Below, in pieces: positions 43,188-52,127 of a DNA stretch of 64,000 nucleotides. The stretch comes from Halorussus aquaticus (GTDB lineage Archaea > Halobacteriota > Halobacteria > Halobacteriales > Haladaptataceae), in the NCBI RefSeq assembly GCF_024218795.1, contig NZ_CP100400.1:3348001-3412000 (forward strand), written 5' to 3'. The position numbers were made by a program, and so were the translations under genes. The notes below the pieces were generated by a model. That model saw only the letters and a program-made list of their open reading frames with translations, did not search any database and was not told where the DNA came from. Positions within the stretch are counted from its first letter, which is position 1, and each line of letters begins with the position of its first letter.

Positions 43188-44168
43188 TTACTCCGACAGC
43201 AGGGCGACTCGGTCGCGGGGGAGCGCGACCCCGACCGCCCCGCTCTCGGGCGGGGCCGCGGCGTAGGCGTCGAGTCGCTGGCCCGCGACGTCGAGCGCGA
43301 GGCGACACCGGCCGTCCTCCCGGAGGACGCGTTCGACTGGCGCGGTGAAGTCCGGACTCGCGGGGTCGAGTTCGACGTGTTCGGGACGGACCGCGAGGTG
43401 GGTCGCTCCGTCGGCGTCGCCGAACCGCAGGCCGCCGCCACCCCCGGGAACCGCCAGCGTCCCGGCGTCGAGTTCGAGGCAGTTCGCGCCCGTGAACCGC
43501 GCCACGAACGACGACTCTGGTCGCTCGAAGACCGCCTCGGGCGTGCCGGTCTGGACGATTTCCCCGTCGCGGATGACCGCCACGCGGTCGGCGATGGCCC
43601 GCGCCGTGGTCCGGTTGTGCGTGACGTACATCGCGGTTTCGTCCGCCAGCACGTCGGCCAGCACCTCCCGGAGCGTCTGGCGGGTCGGCACGTCGAGCGC
43701 CGAGAGCGGTTCGTCCAGCAGGAAGGCGTCCGGACGCACCGCCAAGGCCCGCGCCAGCGCGACTCGCTGGGCCTCCCCGCCCGAGAGCGTCGGCGGGTAG
43801 CGGTCGGCGAGGTCAGCCACGCCGAACTCCGCGAGCAGGTCGTCGGGGTCGCGGGTCTCGTGGTACCGCTCGCCGAACGCGACGTTCTGCCGGACCGTCA
43901 TGTGGGGGAACAGCGCGTAGTCCTGAAAGACGAACCCGAGACCGCGCTCCTCCGGCGGCGCGTCGGTGAGGTCCCGGTCCGCGAGCGCGACTCGGCCCTC
44001 GTGGTCGTGGAACCCGGCGACGGTTTCGAGCAGGAGGCTCTTGCCCGACCCGCTCGGCCCGAGGACGACCAGCGTCTCGCCGTCGGCGACCGAGAGGTCG
44101 GCGCTTACCTCGAAGCGGTCCGCGCCCTCCGCAGTGAACGCGGCCGAAACGTCCACGTCGAGGCTCAC
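43188..44168 (-). CDS. Tungstate/molybdate ABC transporter ATP-binding subunit
   Basis: The 326-residue protein has Walker A GPSGSGKS (residues 37-44), signature LSGGEAQRVALARAL, Walker B FLLDEPLSALD and a C-terminal TOBE-like domain that can bind oxyanions. It ends an operon whose other members are the permease and the WtpA-like binding protein immediately upstream. It should energise import of tungstate or molybdate; the two anions cannot be separated by sequence alone. Start and length are normal for ModC/WtpC. Confidence 0.9.
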   Translation of the reverse strand: MSLDVDVSAAFTAEGADRFEVSADLSVADGETLVVLGPSGSGKSLLLETVAGFHDHEGRVALADRDLTDAPPEERGLGFVFQDYALFPHMTVRQNVAFGERYHETRDPDDLLAEFGVADLADRYPPTLSGGEAQRVALARALAVRPDAFLLDEPLSALDVPTRQTLREVLADVLADETAMYVTHNRTTARAIADRVAVIRDGEIVQTGTPEAVFERPESSFVARFTGANCLELDAGTLAVPGGGGGLRFGDADGATHLAVRPEHVELDPASPDFTAPVERVLREDGRCRLALDVAGQRLDAYAAAPPESGAVGVALPRDRVALLSE

Positions 44169-44226
44169 GGCCGACCACCTCCGACGACCGCCAGTCTCCC
44201 GGCCGTGCGGCGTTCGGTCGTTCCGC

Positions 44227-45261
44227 TCACGGCCACCCTCCGTCGTCGTAGGCGACCGTTCGCACGAGCAGGAAGACGACCGCAGAGAGCGCCAGCAGGA
44301 GAGTAGCGACCGCGCCCGACCGGTCGAGTCCGGCCGAGAGGTAGGTGTTGTAGATGAAGACCGGCGCGTGCTGGGCGGTCAGGCTCTCGCCCTCGGGGAG
44401 GTAGAAGAACTCGACGCTGTAGGCGACGATGGCCACCGCGCCGAACTCCGAGACGGCCCGCGCCCACGCGAGGACCCCGCCGGTCAGGACGCCCCGCCAC
44501 GCCAGCGGGGCGGACACGCGCCGGAACGTCTCGAAGCGGTTCGCGCCGAGGGTCCGGGCCGCCCACTCGACGCGGGTGGGGACCGACTCGAACGCCTCGC
44601 GCGCCGCGTTCACCGCGAAGGGTGCCGAGACGAACGTCATAGCCAGCACCATCCCGAGCATCGTCTGGAGGACGGCGAACTCGAAGGTGAAGTCGATGAC
44701 GGGAATCGTGAACTGCACTCCGCCGAACGCGCCGCCCTCGCCGAACCCGAAGAGGATGGCGAGACCGGCGACGCTGTGGGGGACGACCAGCGGGAGGTCC
44801 ACCAGACTCTCGACCAGTTGCTGTCCGGGGAACCCCCGCGCGAGGACCAGCGCGAGCGGCACCCCGAGCGCGACGCTGGCTATCGCGGCGAGCAGCGGCG
44901 CGTACACCGAGAGGTAGAGCGCCTGCTGGACTGCGGGGTCGGCGGCCATCTCGGCGACCAGCGCGGGGTCCTGCCGGGCGACAAGCATCAGTAGGGGCAG
45001 GCCGAGCGCGACCAGCAGAGTGGTCCCGAGCGTGGCCGCGAGGACGCCGAACGCGCCGCGGTTCCGGTAGGCCGCGATGGCTCCGGCCGAGAGGACCGCG
45101 AACCCGGCGTACGCGCCGGGGTAGCCCACCGCCAGCGCGGCCGCGAACGCGACGAGTTGGACCGACACGACCGCGAGAACCGCGGTTCCGGTCCCGACTC
45201 GCGGCGCGGGCGTCCCCGCGACGGTTCTCGCTGAACTTCGGCTCTCGGCGTCCGTGCTCAC
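44227..45261 (-). CDS. Tungstate/molybdate ABC transporter permease
   Basis: The 344-residue protein has about ten hydrophobic segments: a leading set of four or so and the ABC permease core with an EAA-type loop (NAAREAFESVPTRVEWAARTLGANRFETFRRVSAPLAWRG). It starts 5 bp after the stop of the binding-protein gene and is 58 bp upstream of the ATPase gene, so the three form one transcript. Residues 1-120 are an extension compared with shorter WtpB proteins. It forms the membrane channel of the importer. Confidence 0.9.
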   Translation of the reverse strand: MSTDAESRSSARTVAGTPAPRVGTGTAVLAVVSVQLVAFAAALAVGYPGAYAGFAVLSAGAIAAYRNRGAFGVLAATLGTTLLVALGLPLLMLVARQDPALVAEMAADPAVQQALYLSVYAPLLAAIASVALGVPLALVLARGFPGQQLVESLVDLPLVVPHSVAGLAILFGFGEGGAFGGVQFTIPVIDFTFEFAVLQTMLGMVLAMTFVSAPFAVNAAREAFESVPTRVEWAARTLGANRFETFRRVSAPLAWRGVLTGGVLAWARAVSEFGAVAIVAYSVEFFYLPEGESLTAQHAPVFIYNTYLSAGLDRSGAVATLLLALSAVVFLLVRTVAYDDGGWP

Positions 45262-45265
45262 GGTT

Positions 45266-46339
45266 TCACAGTTGGAGCGGTCCCACTGAAGTCTTTGCTT
45301 CCGCGTGCTGGGCCACGCGGTCGGGCACGTCGCCGCCCGCCGTGACGACGGCGGGTTGCTTGGGGATGAGACCGTTGTCCTTCAGTATCTTCCGGCCCGG
45401 TTCGGTTATCATGTACTCGACCCACTGCGCGCCCCGGCCGGGTGCCTCGGCCACGCTCGGCACCGTGATGCCGTACGCGATGGGCGCGCCGACGTACTCG
45501 GTACCGGCCGCGTTCACCGTCGCCTTCGCGTAGTGCTCGGCGTACTTCCGGCTCAGTTTCGAGAGGTCCACGTGGGGTTGGAGGTCCACGTACGGCATCC
45601 CCGACTGAGAGGCGATGGACCGGTAGTAGAGGGCGTAGTCGAGTTTCCCGGACTGCAACTGGCCCTCCAGTTTGGTCTCGGTCCCGGTCGGGACGGTCAT
45701 GTTGTCCCGAATCTTCTGGAAAGTCTGCTCGTCGTAGAGCCGATTTCCGTCGAACTTCTCCTTGCCCAACTGCATCGCCATGACCGCGCGGTAGCCGCCG
45801 GGGTCGATGGCCGGGTCGCTGTGGCCGACCGTCACGTCGTCACGCGAGAGGACTTCCCACCAGTTGTCGGGACCGATTTCGTCGGCACCGGGCGAGTCCT
45901 CGCGGTACTGGAGCGACATCGCGTTGGTGGCGAAGACGGCGTACCAACTGCCGTAGTCGGGCACCACGCGGTCCCGGATGAGTCGGAAGTCAGAGACGCC
46001 CAGCACGTCGGCCTTCCGGCCCTGCGCGGTGATTTTCTTCGTGGACGCGACCGACCCCTTGGCCTCCCGATTCACCGTCACGCCGTACTCCTCCTCGAAC
46101 TTCGGTTCGGCCGCACCGAACGGCGGCGCGAGGCTCCCGGCGTGGAAGACGGTCATCGAATCGGCTGGCGGCGTCGCGGTGTCGTCGGCCTCCTCGGTAG
46201 TTATCGCCTCGTCGGTCGCGGTCCCGGCGTCGGTGGTCGCCCCGTCGGACGACTGGCCGCCGATACACCCGGCGAGTCCGCCGAGTCCGACCGCACCGGT
46301 CGCCTTCAGCAGGTCGCGCCGAGAGCGTTGTTCCCTCAT
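45266..46339 (-). CDS. wtpA: WtpA-type tungstate/molybdate-binding lipoprotein
   Basis: The 357-residue protein has a Tat-lipobox signal (SRRDLLK, lipid-modified Cys25 in GLAGC), a Thr/Ala-rich linker, then the ligand-binding domain with TVFHAGSLAPPF, the archaeal WtpA/ModA start. The YALYYRSIA segment and the EYVGAPIAYGITVP strand are also typical. It binds tungstate or molybdate outside the membrane and delivers it to the permease. The ATG at 46339 is preferred to the GTG at 46345. It is divergent from the ModE-like gene at 46405, which may control it. Confidence 0.9.
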   Translation of the reverse strand: MREQRSRRDLLKATGAVGLGGLAGCIGGQSSDGATTDAGTATDEAITTEEADDTATPPADSMTVFHAGSLAPPFGAAEPKFEEEYGVTVNREAKGSVASTKKITAQGRKADVLGVSDFRLIRDRVVPDYGSWYAVFATNAMSLQYREDSPGADEIGPDNWWEVLSRDDVTVGHSDPAIDPGGYRAVMAMQLGKEKFDGNRLYDEQTFQKIRDNMTVPTGTETKLEGQLQSGKLDYALYYRSIASQSGMPYVDLQPHVDLSKLSRKYAEHYAKATVNAAGTEYVGAPIAYGITVPSVAEAPGRGAQWVEYMITEPGRKILKDNGLIPKQPAVVTAGGDVPDRVAQHAEAKTSVGPLQL

Positions 46340-46404
46340 AGACACAACCCCGTTCTATCGCCCGAGACATAACGGTTTTGCTCCCCCGGACCGTCCGTCG
46401 CGGT

Positions 46405-47088
46405 ATGGACGCCGGATTCGAGGCCCATCTCCGGGCCGACGGGGTGGAGTTCGACGCCGCGGACGCCGAACTCCTCGGGGCGGTGGACGAGGAGGGGTCG
46501 CTGAACGCGGCCGCCGACGCCCTCGGCAGGTCGTACTCTCGCGCTCACCAGCGACTCACCGCGCTGGAAGACGCGCTGGGTCCGCTGGTCGCGCGCCAGC
46601 GCGGCGGGTCGGGCGGCGGCGGGAGCGAACTCACCGACGAGGCCCGCGACCTGCTGGCCCGGTTCGAGCGCCTCCGCGCGGAGTTCACCGGCACGGCGGA
46701 GGTCGAGGAGACTGTGCTGTCCGGGCGGGTGGTCTCGCGGGAGGGCGAACTCGCCACGGTCGAGACCCACGCCGGGCGGGTCCGGGCGCTGGCCCCGGCG
46801 GCCGACGAGGTGCAGGTCGCCGTCCGGGCCGACGCAGTGACGCTCAACGCGCCCGACGACGCGCCCCCGGAAGCGGCCACGAGCGCTCGAAACCGCTTCG
46901 CCGGGACCGTCGCGGCTATCGACGCCGGGGAGCAGGTCGCTCGCGTCCTCGTGGACGTGGACGCGGACGTTCCGCTCGCGGCGCTGGTCACGATGTCGAG
47001 CGTCGAGAAACTCGACCTGCGCGAAGGGTCGGCGGTCGTGGCGTCGTTCAAGGCGACCGCGACCCGGGCGAGTCCGCGCGAGGTGTAG
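46405..47088 (+). CDS. ModE-like regulator with winged helix and TOBE domains
   Basis: The 227-residue protein begins with a ModE/LysR-type winged helix (DEEGSLNAAADALGRSYSRAHQRLTALEDALG) and ends with TOBE-like oxyanion-binding repeats (about 90-225). Such proteins sense molybdate or tungstate and regulate the transporter. It is divergent from wtpA: 65 bp separate the starts, enough for an operator. The wing contains an unusual Gly/Ser-rich RQRGGSGGGGSEL loop. The ATG at 46405 is selected over an earlier one at 46378, which overlaps the promoter region. Confidence 0.85.
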   Translation: MDAGFEAHLRADGVEFDAADAELLGAVDEEGSLNAAADALGRSYSRAHQRLTALEDALGPLVARQRGGSGGGGSELTDEARDLLARFERLRAEFTGTAEVEETVLSGRVVSREGELATVETHAGRVRALAPAADEVQVAVRADAVTLNAPDDAPPEAATSARNRFAGTVAAIDAGEQVARVLVDVDADVPLAALVTMSSVEKLDLREGSAVVASFKATATRASPREV

Positions 47089-47214
47089 TCGCTTGCCGAG
47101 TCGAGTTTCCCTCGCTCGTAAACCGCCCCTACGCCGCGGAAGGGGCGTCCTACGACCGCTGCCGGGCAGATTTGTCGGCCAATACTAAAGCTAACCGCGA
47201 CGGAACTCGACGAC

Positions 47215-48414
47215 ATGTCTCCGGCTAACGACGACGGCCCGTCGGTCCTCGTTCCGACGGGCGTCGCGCCGTACAGTTACCCGTGTCTGCGGTCGCTCGG
47301 TCGGCGCGGCGTCCACACCGTCGCGGCGTCGGAACACGACCACGTCCCCGTGTTCGCCTCGCGGTTCTGCGACGAGACGGCCGCGCTCCCGTCGCCCGAG
47401 GACGACCTGCTGGCGTACAAGGACGCGCTACTGGACCTCGCGGCGCGCGAGGACCTGGAGACCGTGATTCCCGTTCGGGAGTACGACGCCTACCTGCTCT
47501 CGAAGTACCGCGACGAGTTCACCGACCACGTCTCGCTCGAAGTGCCCGACATCGACACGCTAGCGCGGGTCCACGACCGGGTCGAACTCGCCGCCGCCGC
47601 GGAGGCCGCGGGCGTGCCGGTGCCCGAGACCCGAGCGTTCGACGAGGTCGAGGACTGGAGCGGCGAGCGCATCCTCAAGTCGCGGTACAACCTGCTGGCC
47701 GACGAGTACGTCGAGACGCACGCGCCCAGCGAGGCCGAGGAGGTCAACAACGTCACGCACGTCCGACCGGGCGAGGACCCCGACCGCGAGCAGTTGCTGG
47801 CCGAGATGAACCACGCGCCCATCGTGCAGGAGTTCGTCCCGTCGAGCGACGAGTACATGTTCGCGGGGCTGTACGACCGCGGCGAACCCGTGGCGACGTT
47901 CCAGCACCGTCAGATTCGGGGGAACTCCTACACCGGCGGCGGCGGGGTCTACCGGGAATCGACGTACGACCCGGAACTCGAACGCGTGGCCCGCGACCTG
48001 CTCGGCGAACTCGACTGGCACGGACTGGCCTGCATCGAGTACATGGAACACGCCGAGACCGGCGAGTACTACCTGACCGAAATCAACCCCCGGATGTGGC
48101 AGTCGCTCCCCTCGACGGTGCAAGCGGGCGCGGACTTCCCCTACTACTACTGGCTCCAGTCGCAGGGACGGCGCGAGGAAATCGACCCCGACTTCGAACT
48201 CGGCGTGGGGAGCCACCTGCTGTACGGCGAACTCGGCTACGTCGCCAGCGTCCTCCGCGACGACTCGCCGTTCGTGGAGCGGCCGGGTCTCGGCGAGACG
48301 GCGTGGGAGATCGGCGAGTCGGTGGTCCGCCAGCCGAAGTTCGACTTCCTCCGCCTCGACGACCCGCGGCCGTTCGTCAGCGGCGTCGTCCAGACGCTCT
48401 CGAAGGGCGACTGA
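47215..48414 (+). CDS. ATP-grasp carboxylate-amine ligase
   Basis: The 399-residue protein has the ATP-grasp order: N-terminal substrate domain (SYPCLRSLGRRGVHTVAASEHDH), a central GERILKSRYNLL nucleotide strand, and the metal-site region YLTEINPRMWQSLP. Haloarchaea carry several such ligases that join a carboxylate to an amine, often for cell-envelope or peptide products. The exact substrate is unknown. A TACTAAAG box about 25-30 nt before the ATG suggests a leaderless transcript. No clear operon partners. Confidence 0.84.
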   Translation: MSPANDDGPSVLVPTGVAPYSYPCLRSLGRRGVHTVAASEHDHVPVFASRFCDETAALPSPEDDLLAYKDALLDLAAREDLETVIPVREYDAYLLSKYRDEFTDHVSLEVPDIDTLARVHDRVELAAAAEAAGVPVPETRAFDEVEDWSGERILKSRYNLLADEYVETHAPSEAEEVNNVTHVRPGEDPDREQLLAEMNHAPIVQEFVPSSDEYMFAGLYDRGEPVATFQHRQIRGNSYTGGGGVYRESTYDPELERVARDLLGELDWHGLACIEYMEHAETGEYYLTEINPRMWQSLPSTVQAGADFPYYYWLQSQGRREEIDPDFELGVGSHLLYGELGYVASVLRDDSPFVERPGLGETAWEIGESVVRQPKFDFLRLDDPRPFVSGVVQTLSKGD

Positions 48415-48468
48415 ACCGGGGTCCCGTTATGCGGCGAGTACGCTATCGAGAAGAGATTTACTACGAGA

Positions 48469-49335
48469 TTACGGCGTGGCGTCGTCTATCAGGTCCGCGA
48501 TTTCGGCTCGCACGTCCTCCTCGACCGGCCGATGGGGCTTACGCGGATACCCCGCGGACACGCCGCGCTCGGCCATCGCGGCCTTCGCGCCGGGCACGCC
48601 GTACTTCGACGTGACCGCCCGGTTGAGTTCGACCAGTTCGGCGTTGAGTTGGCGGGCCGCATCGTCCTCGCCCGCGAGGTGGAACTGGTAAATCTCGCTG
48701 GCGCGTTCGGGCGCGACGTTCGCCAGCCCCAGAATCCCGCCGTCCGCGCCCGCGTCGAGGGCGTGGGCGTAGACGCTCCCGCTCCCGACCAGCAGGTCGA
48801 ACGACGCGTCCTCGGTCAGTCGGCGCTCGCGTTGGAGGCTCTCGACGTCGCCGCTGGAGTCTTTCATCCCGGCCACGTTGTCGTGGTCGGCGAGTCGGCC
48901 GACCACCTCCGGCGAGAGCTTCACGTCGGTGTAGGCCGGGACGCTGTAGAGGTAGACCGGAATCGGGCTCTCGTCGGCCACCTCGCGGTAGTACGATTCT
49001 ATGGTCTCGTCGTCGTGGCTGTAGTAGAACGGCGTCACCACGAGCGCGGCGTCCGCGCCCGCCTCGGCCGCGAGGTCGGTCTGGCGGAGCGTCTCGGCCA
49101 GTCCGGGGTGACCCGTCCCCGCCATGACCGGGACGTCGGCCTCGTCTGCGACGAGTTCGACCACGCGGGCGCGCTCCTCGACGCCCATCAGTTCGGCCTC
49201 GCTGTTCGACCCGCAGGGCACGATGAAGTCCACGCCGCCGTCCTGCACCCACCTGACGAGTTCGCGGAGTCGCTCGGCGTCGAGTTCCCCGTCCTCGTCG
49301 AAGGGCGTAATCAGCGGCACGCCGGTTCCGTCCAT
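48469..49335 (-). CDS. DapA-family (dihydrodipicolinate synthase-like) aldolase
   Basis: The 288-residue TIM barrel has GVPLITPFDEDGELD at the start, the GSNSEAELM loop, the Tyr in VYLYSVPAY and the Schiff-base Lys in NVAGMKDSSGD. This is a class I aldolase. DapA itself, or N-acetylneuraminate- or 2-keto-3-deoxygluconate-type aldolases, are all possible; the usual GTTGE is altered here to GSNSE, which points away from a standard DapA. Single gene, upstream of a gene-free region. Confidence 0.85.
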   Translation of the reverse strand: MDGTGVPLITPFDEDGELDAERLRELVRWVQDGGVDFIVPCGSNSEAELMGVEERARVVELVADEADVPVMAGTGHPGLAETLRQTDLAAEAGADAALVVTPFYYSHDDETIESYYREVADESPIPVYLYSVPAYTDVKLSPEVVGRLADHDNVAGMKDSSGDVESLQRERRLTEDASFDLLVGSGSVYAHALDAGADGGILGLANVAPERASEIYQFHLAGEDDAARQLNAELVELNRAVTSKYGVPGAKAAMAERGVSAGYPRKPHRPVEEDVRAEIADLIDDATP

Positions 49336-49526
49336 ACGTCCCGTCTCGGTCCGGCCGCCCTTGAAGGTAGGCGACCCGGCAAGTGACCCGACGCGCCCAT
49401 CGACCGACCGGCGCGATGCGGTCCCCGCTACCGGGGTCGCGACTCCCCGAGCGGGCGTCGCCGTTCGGGCGAAATTCGGCCGACCTCCGTCTGACGCACT
49501 TTTAAGTTAATCCCGTTCACACCGCC

Positions 49527-49995
49527 GACTGGGCGCGCGTCGAAGGCCTCTCCCCCATCCTCCCACACAGCGCGCCCGGCACACCACCACACCCTCTCCC
49601 ACTCCCCCTTCGGCGTTCCCCCGGCGAGCGTCGGGTTTCCTCCGCCCTCGCTCGTCGGCCTTCGGACCTGCGAGCGATAACCGCGTCGGCCAGTAACCAC
49701 CACTTACGCCGTCCCTAGGTGGTGGCTGTCGGCCGCCGCTCGCGCGAAGACCGCACGTACAGTCGGCCCAGACTGCACATAACAAAGTCCCAATCCGCCA
49801 AAGAAGGAACTGCGCCCGACGGCTCGGGCGCGAAGCGTGCAGCAGTCTCCCGGTCGGCATCCCGACGACGCCGGAGGCTCTGGCGGCGAGTTGGCTTCTC
49901 GCCACAGTGTCACCAATCCTCCCACGAAAGTTCTCGTTTCGGGGTGCCAACCACTGACCCCGCGCTACCCACTGCCCTCCTCGGTCCGCTTTTTA
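49527..49995. ncRNA. Candidate structured RNA in the 784-bp spacer 49336-50119
   Basis: This stretch lacks a plausible protein frame but is packed with stem-loops: GGGCGCGC/GCGCGCCC (49531 and 49570), CCACCAC/GTGGTGG with flanking pairs (about 49697-49725), CAGTC/GACTG, GCGCCCGA/TCGGGCGC, GGCGAG/CTCGCC, and GGTCCG/CGGACC at 49983-50002. A TTTTAAGTTAAT box at 49500 could start a plus-strand transcript near 49527, ending at the T-run at 49990. The minus strand is also possible. The conserved cores of RNase P RNA (GAGGAAAGTCC) and SRP RNA are absent, so I do not name it. Confidence 0.35.
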
Positions 49996-50119
49996 TCGGA
50001 CCTTCCTCTCGTTCGGCGCGTTCCTCGCTCGCTTCGAGTTCGGACTCTCTTTTCGAGTACCGACTCTCGCGCGCTCTCGATTACCGAATCGACGAGCCGA
50101 ACTCCGGAAACGGGACCGA

Positions 50120-50794
50120 TTACTCGGCGGGTTCGGCCGGTTCGCCCTGGAGGCGCCGGCGCACCTCCGACAGCGCGGTCTGGTCGGCGATGACGGCGAG
50201 TTGGTCGCCGACTTCGATGGTCGCGTTCGGCAGCGGAATCGTCATCTGCTCGTGTTCCCTGCCGTGAGCGTAGATGCGCGCGTTCTCGGGGAGTTCGACC
50301 GTGCTGACCTGCTCGCTGACGACCGGCGACTCGTCGGGGACGACGACGGTGGTCAACTGGAGTTGCTCGGTCAGGTCCGCGATGACGTTGAAGTTACCGC
50401 CGAGCAGCGCCGTCTTCGCGCCCGCCGCGCCGAGTCGCTCGGGGTAGACCACCTCGTCCACGTCGTCGGCGAACTTGTGGTAGATGTCCTCGCGGTAGTC
50501 CTCGTCGATGCGCAGGACGGTCCGACACCCGTGGTGCTTGCCTATCATGCACGCCGCGAAGTTGACGTTGAGGTCGCCGGTCAACCCGCCGATGGCGTCG
50601 GCGGTTTCGGGGTCGGTCTGCTCGATTATCTCCTCGCTGGTTCCGTCCCCTTCGACGACCATGAACCCCTCGCCTCGGGCGCGGTCGGCCTTCTCGGCGT
50701 CGTTCTCGACGACCGTCACCTCGTGGCCCTCCTCCTGTAGGATGCGGGCGGTTCGCAGGCCGACTCTTCCTGCACCCACGATAACAAGCCTCAT
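50120..50794 (-). CDS. TrkA-type potassium channel regulator
   Basis: The 224-residue protein is a TrkA-N Rossmann domain (MRLVIVGAGRVGLRTARIL with GxGxxG) followed by a TrkA-C domain from about residue 140. It binds NAD(H) or another nucleotide and gates Trk/Ktr potassium uptake. It resembles the regulatory part of the antiporter at 13036. No TrkH/KtrB membrane gene is adjacent, so the partner is elsewhere. The start at 50794 is the only ATG that directly precedes the Rossmann strand. Confidence 0.9.
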   Translation of the reverse strand: MRLVIVGAGRVGLRTARILQEEGHEVTVVENDAEKADRARGEGFMVVEGDGTSEEIIEQTDPETADAIGGLTGDLNVNFAACMIGKHHGCRTVLRIDEDYREDIYHKFADDVDEVVYPERLGAAGAKTALLGGNFNVIADLTEQLQLTTVVVPDESPVVSEQVSTVELPENARIYAHGREHEQMTIPLPNATIEVGDQLAVIADQTALSEVRRRLQGEPAEPAE

Positions 50795-50924
50795 GGAACT
50801 ACGTACTCCGAGCGCAAACAAAAGGTTTCGCGTCGAGACGGCCGGGCGAAGCGGTCGCTCGGGAGGTGGACGTTCGTCGGTTCTGCGAACGCGGCGGCCG
50901 GTTCGACTCCCCGGAAATCGGCGG

Positions 50925-51302
50925 TCAGTACGAGACGTTGCCGTCGAGTAGGTCCGAAACTGTCTGGCGTACGACCTCCGTCCCGGCGAGCGGTTTGGTG
51001 AGGTACGTGTCGCAGTCGAGGTCTCCGGACCGCTCGTTCGCGGAGACGACTGCGACCCGGCAGTCGTAGCCGTTCTCCCGAATCTCTTCGAGGAGTTGGT
51101 CACCGGAGACGTCGGGCAGGCGGCGGTCCAGTAGCACCACGTCGATGTCCTCGTGGAGCGCCTCGCGGGCCTGCGCTCCGGTGTACGCGGTCAGGACCTC
51201 GTACTGCTCGGGGAGCGCGCGAGCGAACCCGTCCGCGAGCGGTCGATTGTCGTCTACGATCAGTACGGTCGGTCGTTCGGTTCGAGAGATATCTATAGAC
51301 AC
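50925..51302 (-). CDS. Stand-alone response regulator receiver protein
   Basis: The 125-residue protein is a CheY-like receiver: acidic pocket Asp-Asp (TVLIVDDNRPLADG), phosphoacceptor Asp59 (VVLLDRRLPDVSG) and the Lys103 of YLTKPL. It has no output domain, so it probably works by protein contact or in a phosphorelay. The start is a GTG at 51302; a TTG three bases earlier is also possible. No histidine kinase is adjacent. It is 130 bp from the trkA gene on the same strand, likely a separate transcript. Confidence 0.85.
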   Translation of the reverse strand: MSIDISRTERPTVLIVDDNRPLADGFARALPEQYEVLTAYTGAQAREALHEDIDVVLLDRRLPDVSGDQLLEEIRENGYDCRVAVVSANERSGDLDCDTYLTKPLAGTEVVRQTVSDLLDGNVSY

Positions 51303-51448
51303 CAACGTCTCCCTACGTTCCCCATGGCACGCTAACTATAACGATGGTGCAGTTCGTTGCGACCGTTGCAGTTCGTTTCACGCCATTGAACCGTCCCGCG
51401 GCGTCGAAGTCGAACGGCTTATGTTCGTATCCGGACGAATCCCACTCG

Positions 51449-51826
51449 ATGGTCCGCGACCCGCTCGCGACCGAGGACTCCCCGGAACTCCAACCCGTCC
51501 TCGACGCCTTGGACGACCCCGAGTGCCGACGCATCGTCCGCCAACTCGACGAACCCATGACAGCAAGCGAAATCTCCACCCAGTGTGACATCCCGACCTC
51601 GACCACGTACCGGAAGCTAGAGCGACTCACCGACGCGTCGATTCTCTCGGAGAAGACCGCCATCAGGACCGACGGTCACCACACCTCCGAGTACTCGCTG
51701 GCGTTCGAGGAGGTCTCGGTGTTCCTCGACGAGGGTCGCCAGTTCGAGGTGTCCATCTCCCGCCCGACGCAGTCGGCCGAGGAGCAACTCGCGGGCCTCT
51801 GGGCCGAGGTCCGCAAGGAGACCTGA
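51449..51826 (+). CDS. Winged helix-turn-helix (ArsR-like) regulator
   Basis: The 125-residue protein carries a wHTH domain: LDDPECRRIVRQLDEPMTASEISTQCDIPTSTTYRKLERLTDAS, then a beta wing (SILSEKTAIRTDGHHTSEYSLAF). This layout is common in haloarchaeal one-component regulators of the DUF7344/ArsR type. The C-terminal part (about 85-125) is probably for dimerisation. The next gene begins one base after its stop, so it likely regulates or works with the small membrane protein at 51828. Confidence 0.82.
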   Translation: MVRDPLATEDSPELQPVLDALDDPECRRIVRQLDEPMTASEISTQCDIPTSTTYRKLERLTDASILSEKTAIRTDGHHTSEYSLAFEEVSVFLDEGRQFEVSISRPTQSAEEQLAGLWAEVRKET

Positions 51827-51827
51827 G

Positions 51828-52103
51828 ATGGTTCACGTCACCTCCACCGTCGTCGCGCTCAAGACGATAACGCTCGTGCTGGGCGGTCTCATCACCTACT
51901 TCGCGTTCAAGGCGTACCGCCGGACCGGTGCCGCCGCGCTCAGGGCGCTGGCGCTCGGGTTCGGCACCGTCACGCTCGGGTCGCTGCTCGCGGGCGTCGT
52001 GGACCGCGTGCTCGTCACCACCGGGGCGGTGGCGCTCGTGGTCGAGAGCACGCTGACCGCGGTGGGGTTCGCGATAATCCTCTACTCGCTGTACGCCGAG
52101 TGA
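51828..52103 (+). CDS. DUF7521-type small membrane protein
   Basis: The 91-residue protein has three hydrophobic segments (about 5-25, 33-60 and 65-88) and starts directly after the stop of the winged-helix gene. Haloarchaeal proteins with this neighbour are often labelled DUF7521 and are always found beside a small HTH regulator. I infer a membrane sensor or effector working with the HTH protein; there is no experimental hint in the sequence. The ATG at 51828 overlaps the TGA of the previous gene (TGAGATG). Confidence 0.72.
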   Translation: MVHVTSTVVALKTITLVLGGLITYFAFKAYRRTGAAALRALALGFGTVTLGSLLAGVVDRVLVTTGAVALVVESTLTAVGFAIILYSLYAE

Positions 52104-52127
52104 GGGTCGCCGGGCCGCTTCGGCGCT

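Noticed and set aside
49336..50119. RNase P RNA, SRP RNA or tRNA
   Set aside because: The universally conserved GAGGAAAGTCC region of RNase P RNA and the GGAAGCAG-type loop of SRP RNA were not found on either strand, and no cloverleaf with a T-loop was seen. Only the general claim of a structured region is kept.
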